From positions 1 to 64,000 of the forward strand of contig NZ_OZ007030.1 of assembly GCF_963931595.1 (NCBI RefSeq): 64,000 nt of DNA. The letters run 5' to 3'. Of the stretch, positions 25,916-33,726 are shown one piece after another. A program made the position numbers and the translations under genes. The DNA comes from an uncultured Subdoligranulum sp. (GTDB taxonomy: Bacteria > Bacillota > Clostridia > Oscillospirales > Ruminococcaceae). Positions within the stretch are counted from its first letter, which is position 1; every line of letters begins with the position of its first letter. The notes beneath the pieces were generated by a model. The model was given only the letters and a program-made list of their open reading frames with translations, had not been told where the DNA came from and ran no database searches.

Positions 25916-26440
25916 TTATCGGATTTGTTCCAAGATGGGAGTTAATGCATTGTAGTCTACAAAGTCTACCTTGGTGTTATAGGTTTCGATCATGGCCCTG
26001 ACTTCAGCGGTTTTCTTCTCGTCCGGTAGACGTTTCGCTTTGTTATACAAAAGCGTCATCATGGTTTTGTGTAAAACGCTTAGTTTGCTGTAGTCAATCC
26101 CGCCTCGCAGATGAAACAGGACTGTGTTTTGCAAGAGGTTTGCCGGAACTTGTTTAGAGACGGATTGGCGAATGTTGCGGATGTTTTCCGGATCGGTTAC
26201 ATCCGCGAGCCCTACAGTCACCAAAAGCAATTTTGCCGCAGGCGGGATGAGCTTCACGGTGCGTTTTAATCCCTTGACACCGCCTGCGTACAGACCACCC
26301 AAATAGATAATTCTGCTGTAATTCTGCAGTGTTTTTACATCTTCATAGCCTATGGCGTCAATACCACTTAATTGCGACAGCTTTTCAGCATACCTTTTCG
26401 TTGTGCCGTATTCACTGCCATACACAATGATCTGGTTCAT
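25916..26440 (-). CDS. flavodoxin-domain protein
   Basis: A 174-residue protein. The start IIVYGSEYGTTKRYAEKL is the flavodoxin phosphate-binding loop (T/S-x-T-G-x-T type), followed by IIYLGGLYAGGVKGLKR and LLLVTVGLADV strands. This matches the flavodoxin_5/protoporphyrinogen-oxidase-like group. The C-terminus lacks further domains. Start ATG (complement of 26438-26440) with GAGGAAACC upstream; the frame extends further up but without a start signal. It probably binds FMN and acts as an electron carrier or protective reductase. It stands alone on the minus strand. Confidence 0.8.
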   Translation of the reverse strand: MNQIIVYGSEYGTTKRYAEKLSQLSGIDAIGYEDVKTLQNYSRIIYLGGLYAGGVKGLKRTVKLIPPAAKLLLVTVGLADVTDPENIRNIRQSVSKQVPANLLQNTVLFHLRGGIDYSKLSVLHKTMMTLLYNKAKRLPDEKKTAEVRAMIETYNTKVDFVDYNALTPILEQIR

Positions 26441-26511
26441 AGGTTTCCTCCGAATTTGATTGTGAGACACAAGGGGACAGTTAACGATACTCTCTGTGTT
26501 ACGACGTATCA

Positions 26512-26805
26512 TCAGTTACGGATTTGCAGTTCTTTTTCAGCTAAAAATGCTAACTGACATTGAAGGATATATCGATTGTCCATTTCTGTAATCGCGCAAG
26601 ACGGTTTACTGGTCGTGGTCGGCAAAGTGGTGACCTTAACGGCTATATCCGGGTGGCTGATTGCATTTGATAGGATTTGTCTTTGGGAAGAATCCATATC
26701 AAACGGAGTTTTCTGTAACTCGTTCCAAGTATCCAAAATGTCTTTCTCCAAAGGGGTGACAATCTGCTTTGTACGTAAGAGGTTGATCAAAATACTATAA
26801 TCCAT
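26512..26805 (-). CDS. hypothetical protein, 97 residues
   Basis: A small protein of unknown family: an N-terminal helical part (SILINLLRTKQIVTPLEKD), a middle segment ending DIAVKVTTLP, and a C-terminal helix LQCQLAFLAEKELQ. Start ATG (complement of 26803-26805) has only a weak AGAGG upstream; the frame also stays open upstream to about 27018, where the sequence shows no start signal. No motif suggests a function. AT-rich composition and isolated position fit accessory-island DNA. Confidence 0.4.
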   Translation of the reverse strand: MDYSILINLLRTKQIVTPLEKDILDTWNELQKTPFDMDSSQRQILSNAISHPDIAVKVTTLPTTTSKPSCAITEMDNRYILQCQLAFLAEKELQIRN

Positions 26806-27119
26806 CGTTAGGTACCTCTCCCAAAAGGATATGATATCAAAATTGTGAAGCTTAGATAGACTCTTCACAGGAATAGCACCCAAAGACCAAGAGAATGCGA
26901 TAGAGGGCCGTTCCGTTTCTTTAAAAATGAACATCGGTTTGCAAGGGCTTGACGCCGGTTTCTTGTATACACTGAAAGATACTGTCTCCATTATAGACAA
27001 AACGATTTGGATATACAAGAATTTGAATCTGCTGGTAAGGAAGAGGCGACATTTGCACGTTGCAACGAAAGCCTTGCACGTTTATACTGTAAGTAAAAGA
27101 AAAACGAGGAGGCACCCTC
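26806..27119. other. intergenic region between divergent unknown genes
   Basis: About 314 bases with open but start-less frames on both strands. The only clear signal is the promoter at 27060-27088 for the rightward gene. Confidence 0.4.
27060..27088 (+). promoter_or_regulatory. promoter for the 190-residue unknown gene
   Basis: TTGCAA (27060-27065), a 17-base spacer and TATACT (27083-27088), about 30 bases before the start codon, with GAGGAGG between. Confidence 0.65.
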
Positions 27120-27692
27120 ATGGCGGACGTGGAAAAACTGCGTAAGGTCAAACAGTGTATTGATAGCCTGGCGGAAGGACTGCACCCTTTTACCGGACAG
27201 CCTTTGCCAGAGGAGGATATTGTCAACGATGTGCGGGTGTCACGGAGCCTGTTTTTGGCATCAGCGTTTCTGCAGGAGCAGATGCAAGGAACAACGGCCA
27301 AGAAAACCGGCAAAAAACAGGCTTTCCGGTTGAGCCTGGAGGAACGGGAACGGGTGGAGTTTTCTTCCCGGCCCATTCCTGCCAGCGAGCTGGCCCGGCG
27401 GATGAACGAGGCTGTCGGTACACAGGACTGCAAGAAGATCAGCTATCGCCAGATCACCGATTGGCTGGTGGAAGTAGGGATGCTCAAGCTGGTGGAAAAT
27501 GTGGCGGGTACACAGCGTCGCCGTCCTACCAATAGCGGGGAAAAGTTGGGAATCTCGGTGGATAACCGAATGGGACAGTACGGCCCGTACCAAGTTGTTC
27601 TGTACAGCGAGGATGCCCAGCATTTTATTGTGGATAATGTGGATGCCATTGTGGCCTTTGCATCACACAAAGAAAAAGGCGCACAGCGCTAG
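27120..27692 (+). CDS. conserved hypothetical protein, 190 residues
   Basis: The N-terminus (LRKVKQCIDSLAEGLHPFTGQPLPEEDIVND, quoted as CIDSLAEGLHPFTGQPLPEE) is familiar from hypothetical proteins of gut Firmicutes, but I know no assigned function. The middle is basic and helical with a possible winged-helix (SYRQITDWLVEVGMLKLVE), and the C-terminus is beta-rich (YGPYQVVLYSEDAQHFIVDN, quoted as YQVVLYSEDAQHFIV). ATG 27120 has GAGGAGG and its own promoter. The DNA-binding look suggests a regulatory or nucleic-acid role; this is a weak inference. Confidence 0.65.
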   Translation: MADVEKLRKVKQCIDSLAEGLHPFTGQPLPEEDIVNDVRVSRSLFLASAFLQEQMQGTTAKKTGKKQAFRLSLEERERVEFSSRPIPASELARRMNEAVGTQDCKKISYRQITDWLVEVGMLKLVENVAGTQRRRPTNSGEKLGISVDNRMGQYGPYQVVLYSEDAQHFIVDNVDAIVAFASHKEKGAQR

Positions 27693-27743
27693 AAGAAAAA
27701 AGAGCAATTTGACGGTCTATCATATAAAGATCGGATGGGATGG

Positions 27744-27848
27744 AATAAGTCTCACAAATTGAAAGGTAGATAAAAAGGAACATGGTTTGCTATATCTTTT
27801 CAGATGATGTGTCACAACTTCATTGAACCAGAAATCTGAAAACCATGT
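27744..27848 (+). mobile_element. degenerate IS256-type end with an inverted inner segment
   Basis: 27744-27779 matches the outer end of the IS256 copy (AATAAG, CAAATTGAAA, AGATAAAAAG). The following 70 bases, bounded by ACATGGTTTGC and GAAAACCATGT, match the inner segment of that copy but in the opposite orientation (shared blocks TCTGGT, ATGAAGT, GACACA, CTGAAA). No transposase follows; the HEPN-like gene begins its 3' end here. Confidence 0.65.
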
Positions 27849-27852
27849 CTTC

Positions 27853-29103
27853 TCATTTTTGCTTACTGCTTTCCTGAGTAGTTATAAACCATTTTGTGTG
27901 TCCATCTGCCTTTTTGTTTTCAATGGAGTGATCAACCCTTCGCATATCCTGAAGGAGGGAAGAGACGTATTTAGAATTGACGAACGGAAAACAAATACCG
28001 AGTTCGCCTAACATATGAATTATTTGGCTATTTGTTAGACTGCCCTGCTCCTCTAAAATCAGCAAGATCCATTCTTTCATCAGGGGGCGAAGAACTTTCC
28101 CCTGTTTGGCTTCAGCGATAAAAAATCCTTTATTTCGCTCAAATTTTAAGGTGCCTTCAAATGACTTTATAAAACCCTGCAGTGATAATAATTCGTTCAA
28201 GGAATTTATCAGCATGAGGGTATCCACTTTTTTGTTGGAGTATTTAAAACCATGTACGGAGGGATGCCTTCTGGCCTTCTTATTGGTGTCAATTGTAATC
28301 TTTTCATTAAACGAAAAATTTTGAAAAATAAAATCGATATTATGAGATAACATCATCAGTTGGAATGCTTCTACCGTTAGACAAGAAGTGGAAATATCTG
28401 AATAAAGGACCACTAAAGGTTTGAAAATTCCATTCCTTTTTGTCTGCCCTTTATTTTCAAGATACTTAGACAGAAGATTATCCAATATGGACATTAACGC
28501 ATTATTTGCTATTGCATAGTCATGATTATTGTATGCGGTGGCTACTTGCCTGAAGAGCAACTTTTGACTTTTGGGCAATTTGTTTTCAGTAGCTGCAATT
28601 AACTCGTTGTCTTTGCCTGCTGAAAAATATTTGACCATATATTTGTCAAAATCTTTCTCATCATTAACTGTCTCGGTAAGTTCCTTGATGGTCGATGCAT
28701 CAAACTGAAATGGCCAGGCCCAGTGAAAATTGTCCAGCTTATTCTCATAATTGGTATAATTTATAACACTGTTTGGATTGTTGAGAATTTCCTGCCACGC
28801 CGTTATTATATCTTGGAAATAATCGGTTGGAATAATATTCGTAAGGATTTGCTTGATTTTGTACGCAGCATTTACCAGTACATTGGCAGTGTTTAGAATT
28901 GCTTCACAGGTGCTTTGCAGTGTTTGAGCTATTGTATCAATGTTTAGCTGTGTTTTAATTATACTTTCTCTTATGCTTTCTCCAAGAGCCTCGTATGGCG
29001 AGTAATCTATACCAATCGAAAGTCTATCTGTGTCACAACTATTTGAAGAAGTTCTAGAGACATTCTCTTCGTTGGAATCCAAGTCATAAAATTCACTGTC
29101 CAT
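27853..29103 (-). CDS. AT-rich HEPN-like protein, possible abortive-infection factor
   Basis: A 416-residue protein, strikingly AT-rich. The N-terminal third is helical (repeated Ile/Thr/Asn helices around IRESIIKTQLNIDTIAQTL). The middle NNHDYAIANNALMSILDNLL followed about 80 residues later by ARRHPSVHGF resembles the layout of HEPN-type proteins, with RHPSVH fitting the R-x4-6-H catalytic motif (about residues 279-285). The C-terminus (LILEEQGSLTNSQIIHMLGELG, quoted as LTNSQIIHMLGELG) looks like a winged helix. Start ATG (complement of 29101-29103), GAGG 13 bases before. HEPN proteins are often RNases in defence or toxin systems. The assignment is motif-based and unproven. Confidence 0.6.
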   Translation of the reverse strand: MDSEFYDLDSNEENVSRTSSNSCDTDRLSIGIDYSPYEALGESIRESIIKTQLNIDTIAQTLQSTCEAILNTANVLVNAAYKIKQILTNIIPTDYFQDIITAWQEILNNPNSVINYTNYENKLDNFHWAWPFQFDASTIKELTETVNDEKDFDKYMVKYFSAGKDNELIAATENKLPKSQKLLFRQVATAYNNHDYAIANNALMSILDNLLSKYLENKGQTKRNGIFKPLVVLYSDISTSCLTVEAFQLMMLSHNIDFIFQNFSFNEKITIDTNKKARRHPSVHGFKYSNKKVDTLMLINSLNELLSLQGFIKSFEGTLKFERNKGFFIAEAKQGKVLRPLMKEWILLILEEQGSLTNSQIIHMLGELGICFPFVNSKYVSSLLQDMRRVDHSIENKKADGHTKWFITTQESSKQK

Positions 29104-29157
29104 CGTGGTAGCCCTCAAAATATCCGATTTTTTCTATTTTAACATAAAATGGAATGG

Positions 29158-29184
29158 GTGCATATCCTGGTTGGGGATATGCAC
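29158..29184. terminator. 10-bp inverted repeat between the HTH and HEPN-like genes
   Basis: GTGCATATCC (29158-29167) pairs with GGATATGCAC (29175-29184). It lies upstream of the HEPN-like gene and 35 bases past the end of the HTH gene, where it may end upstream transcription or serve as a regulator site. Confidence 0.45.
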
Positions 29185-29219
29185 TCTTTGTCTGCACTTT
29201 AAGTTTTCTTCTTTGACTG

Positions 29220-29834
29220 CTAGGGCTTCAATATCATCTCCTGTATCATCCCGTAATGTTTCCCGCTCTTCCTCGTGATCTTGTTATAATCATCCGATAC
29301 CAGATAATCCAGCAGCCACGTTTTCGGCACCATGAACCGTGGGCGGCGCTGGATGGTGCGCAGGCGGCCCTCGGTGCACCAGCGGGAGACCGTGTGGGGC
29401 GTATAGCCGGTGAAGCGGGCGATCTGCTCTACGGTCAGCACGTCGGGGGCGTCGGCCAGCTGCTGTTCCAGATGGCGGCGAAGCAGCAGGCGGCTGACGA
29501 TCTCGTAGTCAAGGGTACGGGTCAGGGATACGGCGGGCGGTTTGCGCTGCGGATAGTTCTTGTACCACCCGCTGGGAGGAGCGTAATGCTCCGGTTCGGT
29601 GAGACGGCGGCGCAGGTAGGCGGCCACGTCCACCTTGGCGATCTTGTAGCAGCGGGTGCGTTTGCCGGTGTGGAGGCAGGGCACCAGACCGCTCTGCAGA
29701 AGATACAGGGAAGTGCGGGTGCCGATGTGGCAGGCGATGCGGAAGTCGTTGCGGCTCATGGGATCGGGATAGGGCGCCAGCAGCGCGTCGATCTCCTCTG
29801 CCAGCCGGTCTTGCGTAACGGTCTGTTCGTTCAT
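29220..29834 (-). CDS. excisionase-like protein with two helix-turn-helix segments
   Basis: A 204-residue protein with two MerR/excisionase-type DNA-binding segments: MSRNDFRIACHIGTRTSLYLLQSG, quoted as RIACHIGTRTSLYLLQSG, with a wing KRTRCYKIAKVDV (about 25-75), and a C-terminal HTH_17-like LTVEQIARFTGYTPHTVSRW with wing RRPRFMVPKTWLLDYL (about 140-190). Start ATG (complement of 29832-29834) with AAAGGAG. GC-rich, unlike the HEPN-like gene next to it. Its position at the edge of the island, close to the tRNA-Ser-like site, is where an excisionase or directionality factor is expected. Confidence 0.7.
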   Translation of the reverse strand: MNEQTVTQDRLAEEIDALLAPYPDPMSRNDFRIACHIGTRTSLYLLQSGLVPCLHTGKRTRCYKIAKVDVAAYLRRRLTEPEHYAPPSGWYKNYPQRKPPAVSLTRTLDYEIVSRLLLRRHLEQQLADAPDVLTVEQIARFTGYTPHTVSRWCTEGRLRTIQRRPRFMVPKTWLLDYLVSDDYNKITRKSGKHYGMIQEMILKP

Positions 29835-30155
29835 GGTCGGATTCTCCTTTGATGAAATTCGGACCCGGAGAAACCGTATCTGTATGACAAGATTCTTGGA
29901 TTTTGGGGTGATTTTCTCGCCTGCGGGAAAATTCTGCGCCGGGACAAACTGGCCAGAACCTGCCCCGGCGGGCCAGATGCCCTGTCGGTTATCTTGCACG
30001 GCATCTTGCATTTTTCCCGGAAGGCGTTGCTTTTCGCCCCAAAGGGTGGTAGTATACTTTTACTTGTACCCACGCGGTTTTGTGGGCGGATGCGCCGGAA
30101 ATCCACGTGGCGTGGTCAAAATAGACCGGACGAAACGGCCTGTTTTGACCCTGGG
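29835..30155. other. intergenic region between the HTH gene and the tRNA-like site
   Basis: No gene seen. It contains a -10-like TATACT (30053-30058) and an inverted repeat GGTCAAAA ... TTTTGACC (about 30112-30150) directly before the tRNA-like sequence. Such repeats can be recombinase arm or core sites at the end of an element. Confidence 0.4.
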
Positions 30156-30244
30156 GGAGCACAGACGGCATTCGGGACACAAAACTCGAAATGCGATAGG
30201 GCGTTAACAGCGCCGCCAGAGTTCAAATCTCTGATGCTCCGCCA
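30156..30244 (+). tRNA. tRNA-Ser(CGA)-like sequence; 3' half canonical, 5' half degenerate; candidate attachment site
   Basis: The 3' part is a textbook class II tRNA-Ser: anticodon loop CTCGAAA (30185-30191), long variable arm GGCG/CGCC (30200-30214), T arm CAGAG-TTCAAAT-CTCTG (30217-30233), acceptor strand ATGCTCC, discriminator G and encoded CCA. The 5' start GGAGCAC can pair with the acceptor (6 of 7) and the total length of 89 fits, but no D arm can be drawn, and the anticodon-stem 5' strand (CAAAA) does not pair with TGCGA. The break is at the anticodon loop, a common integrase crossover point, so this is most likely an integration junction or a decayed gene, not a working tRNA. Confidence 0.5.
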
Positions 30245-30245
30245 G

Positions 30246-30284
30246 AAGGCCGTCCTGTCAGTCGTGACAGGGCGGCCTTTTTCT
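30246..30284 (+). terminator. terminator following the tRNA-like sequence
   Basis: A 15-bp stem AAGGCCGTCCTGTCA/TGACAGGGCGGCCTT (30246-30260 with 30265-30279), loop GTCG, then TTTTC. It is placed as expected for a tRNA gene terminator. Confidence 0.9.
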
Positions 30285-30333
30285 TTTCCGGGGAAGAGGG
30301 GCTGGGCCCCGGTGGAAAATCCTACCCGGGGGC

Positions 30334-30362
30334 TGGAAATGGCGCAGGGTCCGTGCTATGAT
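30334..30362 (+). promoter_or_regulatory. possible promoter of the dipeptidase gene
   Basis: TGGAAA (30334-30339), a 17-base spacer and TATGAT (30357-30362), about 120 bases before the start codon. The -35 box is imperfect. Confidence 0.45.
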
Positions 30363-30485
30363 GGATGTGTTGCACAAAACGGGAAAAAACGTCTTTTGGG
30401 CGCTCCCGGCGACAGGAAGTTTGCTGTGCGGTGGGGAAAACTGCACACAAGACAAAGGATGTTACATACAAAAGGAGACCTATAC

Positions 30486-31946
30486 ATGCCCTGTACAACG
30501 ATTCTGGTGGGCAAAAACGCAAGCCATGACGGCTCCACGATCATTGCCCGCAACGACGATGGCCAGTTTGAGGCCAAGCGGCTGTTGAGCCACCCGGCCC
30601 GGGAGAAGGCTTCCACCTACAAGACGGTGATCTCTCACCTGACGGTGGAGCTGCCCGGCGGCGCCCTGCGCTACACCGACTGCCCCAACGTGACCAAGAC
30701 CAACGGCGTGTGGCCCGCCTGCGGCATCAATGAGGCCAACGTGGCCATGACCGCCACCGAGACCATCACCAGCAATGCCCGGGTCATCGGCGCCGACCCC
30801 TATGTGCGGTATCAGCCCAAAAAGGGCCGGGGCACCAAAGAGATCCCCGGCGGCATCGGCGAGGAGGACCTGGTGACGCTGGTGCTGCCCTACATCCGCT
30901 CCGCCCGGGAGGGTGTGCTGCGCACCGGCGCGCTGCTGGAGCAGTACGGCACCTACGAGCCCAACGGCATGGCCTTCGCCGACGCCGATGAGGTGTGGTG
31001 GCTGGAGACCATCGGCGGCCACCACTGGATCGCCCGGCGGGTGCCCGACGACCGGGTGGTGGTCATGCCCAACCAGTTTGGGCTCGACCACTTCGATTTT
31101 GCAGATGCCTGCGGCGAACAGAGGGAAAACCTCTGCTCGGCGGACCTGCAGGAATTCGTGGAAAAATACCACCTGGCGCTGGATACCGGCGACGGGTTCA
31201 ACCCGCGGCTGGCCTTCGGCTCCCACTCCGACGCCGACCACATCTACAACACCCCCCGCGCCTGGTTCATGGCCCGGTATTTCCTGCCCCGCACCTACCA
31301 GTGGGACGGCGAGAACGCCCACTTCACCCCGGAAAGCAACGACATCCCCTGGTCCTTTGTGCCGGAGCGCAAGGTGACGGTGGAGGATGTGCGGTATCTG
31401 CTGGGGTCCTACTACCAGGGCACGCCCTACAACCCCTACGACAAAAACGCCGCCTGCAAGGGCAAGTACCGCACCATCGGGGTGCCCAACAGCGATGTGT
31501 GCGGCATTCTGCAGATCCGCGGCTACCTGCCCGAGGCCATCCGCGGCGTGGAGTGGCTCTCCATGGGCGGCAGCGGCTTCACGGCCTGCTTCCCGGTGTA
31601 TGCCAACGTATCGGCCTTCCCCAAATACCTCAGCGGCACCACCGACACTGTCTCCACCGACAGCATCTACTGGCAGAGCCGGCTCATCGCCGCCCTCACC
31701 GACGCCCAGTTCGGCAGTTCCCTGATCCTGGACGAGCGCTACCAGAACGCCGTGATGAACCGCGGCCAGCAGCTCCTCTACGAGTATGACGAAAAGATCC
31801 GCCAGGGGGCACCGGCCGCCATCCTGGAGGAGGCCAACGGCAGAATCGCCGACATGGTGAAGGAGGAATCCGACAAGGCCCTGGGCCAGATCCTGGGGAA
31901 TGCCTCGGAACATATGAAGATCCGCTACCACAGAGGGGACAACTGA
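30486..31946 (+). CDS. C69-family dipeptidase (Ntn hydrolase)
   Basis: A 486-residue protein of the PepD-like C69 family. It begins MPCTTILVGKNAS, so that Cys3 becomes the N-terminal nucleophile after processing. Conserved segments follow: DGSTIIARNDD, NEANVAMTATETI, ITLGLE-type region GIGEEDLVTLVLPYI and ADADEVWWLETIGGHHW, quoted as DEVWWLETIGGHHW. Length is normal. ATG 30486 has AAAGGAG about 9 bases upstream. It cleaves dipeptides with broad specificity in the cytoplasm or at the cell surface; no signal peptide is visible. Monocistronic, between terminators. It is the first gene of the GC-rich chromosomal backbone after the island. Confidence 0.92.
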   Translation: MPCTTILVGKNASHDGSTIIARNDDGQFEAKRLLSHPAREKASTYKTVISHLTVELPGGALRYTDCPNVTKTNGVWPACGINEANVAMTATETITSNARVIGADPYVRYQPKKGRGTKEIPGGIGEEDLVTLVLPYIRSAREGVLRTGALLEQYGTYEPNGMAFADADEVWWLETIGGHHWIARRVPDDRVVVMPNQFGLDHFDFADACGEQRENLCSADLQEFVEKYHLALDTGDGFNPRLAFGSHSDADHIYNTPRAWFMARYFLPRTYQWDGENAHFTPESNDIPWSFVPERKVTVEDVRYLLGSYYQGTPYNPYDKNAACKGKYRTIGVPNSDVCGILQIRGYLPEAIRGVEWLSMGGSGFTACFPVYANVSAFPKYLSGTTDTVSTDSIYWQSRLIAALTDAQFGSSLILDERYQNAVMNRGQQLLYEYDEKIRQGAPAAILEEANGRIADMVKEESDKALGQILGNASEHMKIRYHRGDN

Positions 31947-31971
31947 TCGGAACCGTATAATACAAAAGCAG

Positions 31972-32010
31972 CCCCGCCGCCTGCCCGAAAGGGCAGGCGG
32001 CGGGGTTTTT
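31972..32010 (+). terminator. terminator after the dipeptidase gene
   Basis: A perfect 15-bp GC stem (31972-31986 with 31991-32005), GAAA tetraloop and TTTTT. Confidence 0.93.
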
Positions 32011-32104
32011 GCGTGACGGGAGCGCTTGCTGTACAGCTTGATCGGAAATAATACACACTGTATATTGCGAGAAAACAATACAAAATGGCAAATAAGGCCG
32101 CGGA

Positions 32105-32812
32105 TCACCCCTTGCCCCGTTGGTTTGCCACCAGGACCATGGCGACCCCCAGCACGGCCAGCAGGCCGCAGACGGCGGTGCCGGTGAGCAGGTTCATGAA
32201 CTGCCGGGTCTCGGGGGGCGTATCCTGGCCGAAGGAGGCAAACATGGCGGTCTGCAGGGACAGCATGGACACCAGGGAAGTGGCAAGGCTGATGTACTTG
32301 ATGGCGGCGATGGCCGGTGTGTGGATCTTCCGTTTTCGGATGAGGTAGACAAGGGCGGCCGTCAGGCAAGAAAAGTCGTAGAGGGCCACCGCAAAGATCA
32401 GATACCCGTGATAGCGGAACCCCTGGCCTTCCTTCACGATCAGGATGGCCACCCCCTGCAGCGCAAAGGAAAGCACCACCAGCAGGCAGCCGCACAGGCG
32501 GTAGGTCTTCCATTCCCGGGCGAGCCGGGATTCTCCCTTTTTGGGCGGCCTGCCGGACCGGGTGCTGCGCAGGATGAGAAATCTGGTGACGCACAAAACC
32601 AGGTAGTAACCCGCCAGAGCCATCAGCCACCGGGAGGAAAACCACCAGCCCGCCAGCATCTTGGAGAGGGCCAGGACGCTGTTGCCCGCCAGGGACCCGT
32701 ACCCCACGGCGACAATGCGGAAGGCGTCGTCCTCCATCCAGCGGGAGAGAAGGCGGTGGCGGCGGATTTTGTGCCGCAGTTTTGCGGGCAGGTGTTTGTG
32801 GTTGCGCTCCAT
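32105..32812 (-). CDS. hypothetical integral membrane protein, 235 residues
   Basis: A basic N-terminus (RNHKHLPAKLRHKIRRHR) is followed by about six membrane helices and a short basic end (NQRGKG). I do not recognise the family. Start ATG (complement of 32810-32812) with GGGAGGCC 5 bases upstream. A terminator separates it from the upstream small membrane protein gene, so it is probably expressed on its own. Confidence 0.65.
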   Translation of the reverse strand: MERNHKHLPAKLRHKIRRHRLLSRWMEDDAFRIVAVGYGSLAGNSVLALSKMLAGWWFSSRWLMALAGYYLVLCVTRFLILRSTRSGRPPKKGESRLAREWKTYRLCGCLLVVLSFALQGVAILIVKEGQGFRYHGYLIFAVALYDFSCLTAALVYLIRKRKIHTPAIAAIKYISLATSLVSMLSLQTAMFASFGQDTPPETRQFMNLLTGTAVCGLLAVLGVAMVLVANQRGKG

Positions 32813-32833
32813 AGGCCTCCCAACTTTCACAGA

Positions 32834-32874
32834 CAAAAGCACCCAGGCAACACCGCAAGGAGTGCCCGGGTGCT
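32834..32874 (-). terminator. terminator after the 122-residue membrane protein gene
   Basis: On the minus strand AGCACCCGGGCA pairs with TGCCTGGGTGCT (one mismatch), followed by TTTTG. Confidence 0.75.
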
Positions 32875-32879
32875 CTGGT

Positions 32880-33248
32880 TTACTCCAGACCTTTCACCAC
32901 CGGGAACAGGCAGAGCAGCAGCACAATGCCCGCAAGCCCCACCAGAATGCCGGGCACCAGCAGATCCCAGAGCATCGTCATGCACATGCCCAGCCCCAGC
33001 CCCAGCGCCCCGACCACACCCAGCAGGGTGATGCCCACCGTTCTGGCGTTCCAGAGGATGGCGGGCTTGCCGTCCATTTTGCGGCGCACGACCAGCATCG
33101 CCGCCAGAACGAGGGTACCGGCGGCACCCACCGCGACACCCTGGCGGAAGACGCCCCACGCCGGCAACAGCGCCATACACATGCCCAGGGCAAACAGAAT
33201 CCCGCCGATGGTGCCCAGAATCAGCGTGACAAAATCTTTCTTCTTCAT
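32880..33248 (-). CDS. small four-helix membrane protein
   Basis: A 122-residue protein starting MKKKDFVTLILGTIGGILFALGMCMALLP, quoted as MKKKDFVTLILGTIGG, with about four membrane helices in two similar halves; GMCM recurs at the end of helix 1 (LALGMCM-type) and in GLGMCMTMLW. No charged catalytic residues. A good ribosome binding site (CAGGAGGAATTGATCC) precedes the ATG at 33248. Function unknown; similar small hydrophobic proteins are often seen next to amphipathic repeat proteins like the one encoded upstream. Confidence 0.65.
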   Translation of the reverse strand: MKKKDFVTLILGTIGGILFALGMCMALLPAWGVFRQGVAVGAAGTLVLAAMLVVRRKMDGKPAILWNARTVGITLLGVVGALGLGLGMCMTMLWDLLVPGILVGLAGIVLLLCLFPVVKGLE

Positions 33249-33319
33249 GGATCAATTCCTCCTGTAAGGGTCCCGGCGGCGGGGCCGCCCGGGATTGGTT
33301 CTCCTGCTGTCAAAAGCGG

Positions 33320-33589
33320 TCACTTTTCGCCGTGGCGCCCTTTGACGGCGTCCCCGTCGTCTTCCTTCTCCAGAAAGGCGTTCACAAAGGCATCTTCCAC
33401 CTTCTTGTAACCGCCCACCACGGCATCCTCCACCTTCTGGCAGGCGCCGGTGACCTTCTCGGCCATGCCGCCGGTTTTCAGGCTGCCGTCCTCCTCAAGA
33501 AAGGTGTCCACAAACTTCTCTTCCACCTTCTGGTAGGCGCCGATGGCGGCCTTGCCGATCTTGCCGGGCTTCATTTTATACGTACTCAT
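33320..33589 (-). CDS. small amphipathic repeat protein
   Basis: 89 residues made of near repeats: AYQKVEEKFVDTFLEEDG (about 18-35), ACQKVEDAVVGG and GYKKVEDAFVNAFLEKED (to about 79), flanked by charged ends. The repeat is a short amphipathic helix with alternating Val/Phe and Lys/Glu, so the protein may lie on a membrane or form a helical bundle. I recall similar 'YKKIEDxFVxxFL' proteins in gut Firmicutes, but no function is known. ATG 33589 with GGAGGTTATCCC upstream. Confidence 0.65.
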   Translation of the reverse strand: MSTYKMKPGKIGKAAIGAYQKVEEKFVDTFLEEDGSLKTGGMAEKVTGACQKVEDAVVGGYKKVEDAFVNAFLEKEDDGDAVKGRHGEK

Positions 33590-33689
33590 GGGATAACCTC
33601 CTTGTCTGCATCCCCGTTCTCCGTGGATGTGCCCTTAGTATAGAGAAGGTTTGTTTCCCCATTGCTTCGGTTTTGTTTGGGGAATGTTA

Positions 33690-33725
33690 AAAGCCGGCGG
33701 TGCGTTTTTTCGCACCACCGGCTTT
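33690..33725. terminator. bidirectional terminator hairpin
   Basis: AAAGCCGGCGGTGCG pairs with CGCACCACCGGCTTT (33690-33704 with 33711-33725, one mismatch), with A/T tracts on both sides. It ends the two-component operon on the minus strand. Confidence 0.8.
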
Positions 33726-33726
33726 G

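Noticed and set aside
25780..26001. Short plus-strand frame over the terminator at 25797
   Set aside because: It reads through a perfect terminator hairpin and overlaps the flavodoxin-like gene on the other strand.
30156..30244. Reading the tRNA-Ser-like sequence as a tRNA-Sec or tmRNA
   Set aside because: The anticodon loop is CTCGAAA (no TCA), there is no 8-bp Sec acceptor or D arm, and no tag-peptide frame or matching 5' piece was seen within 350 bases.
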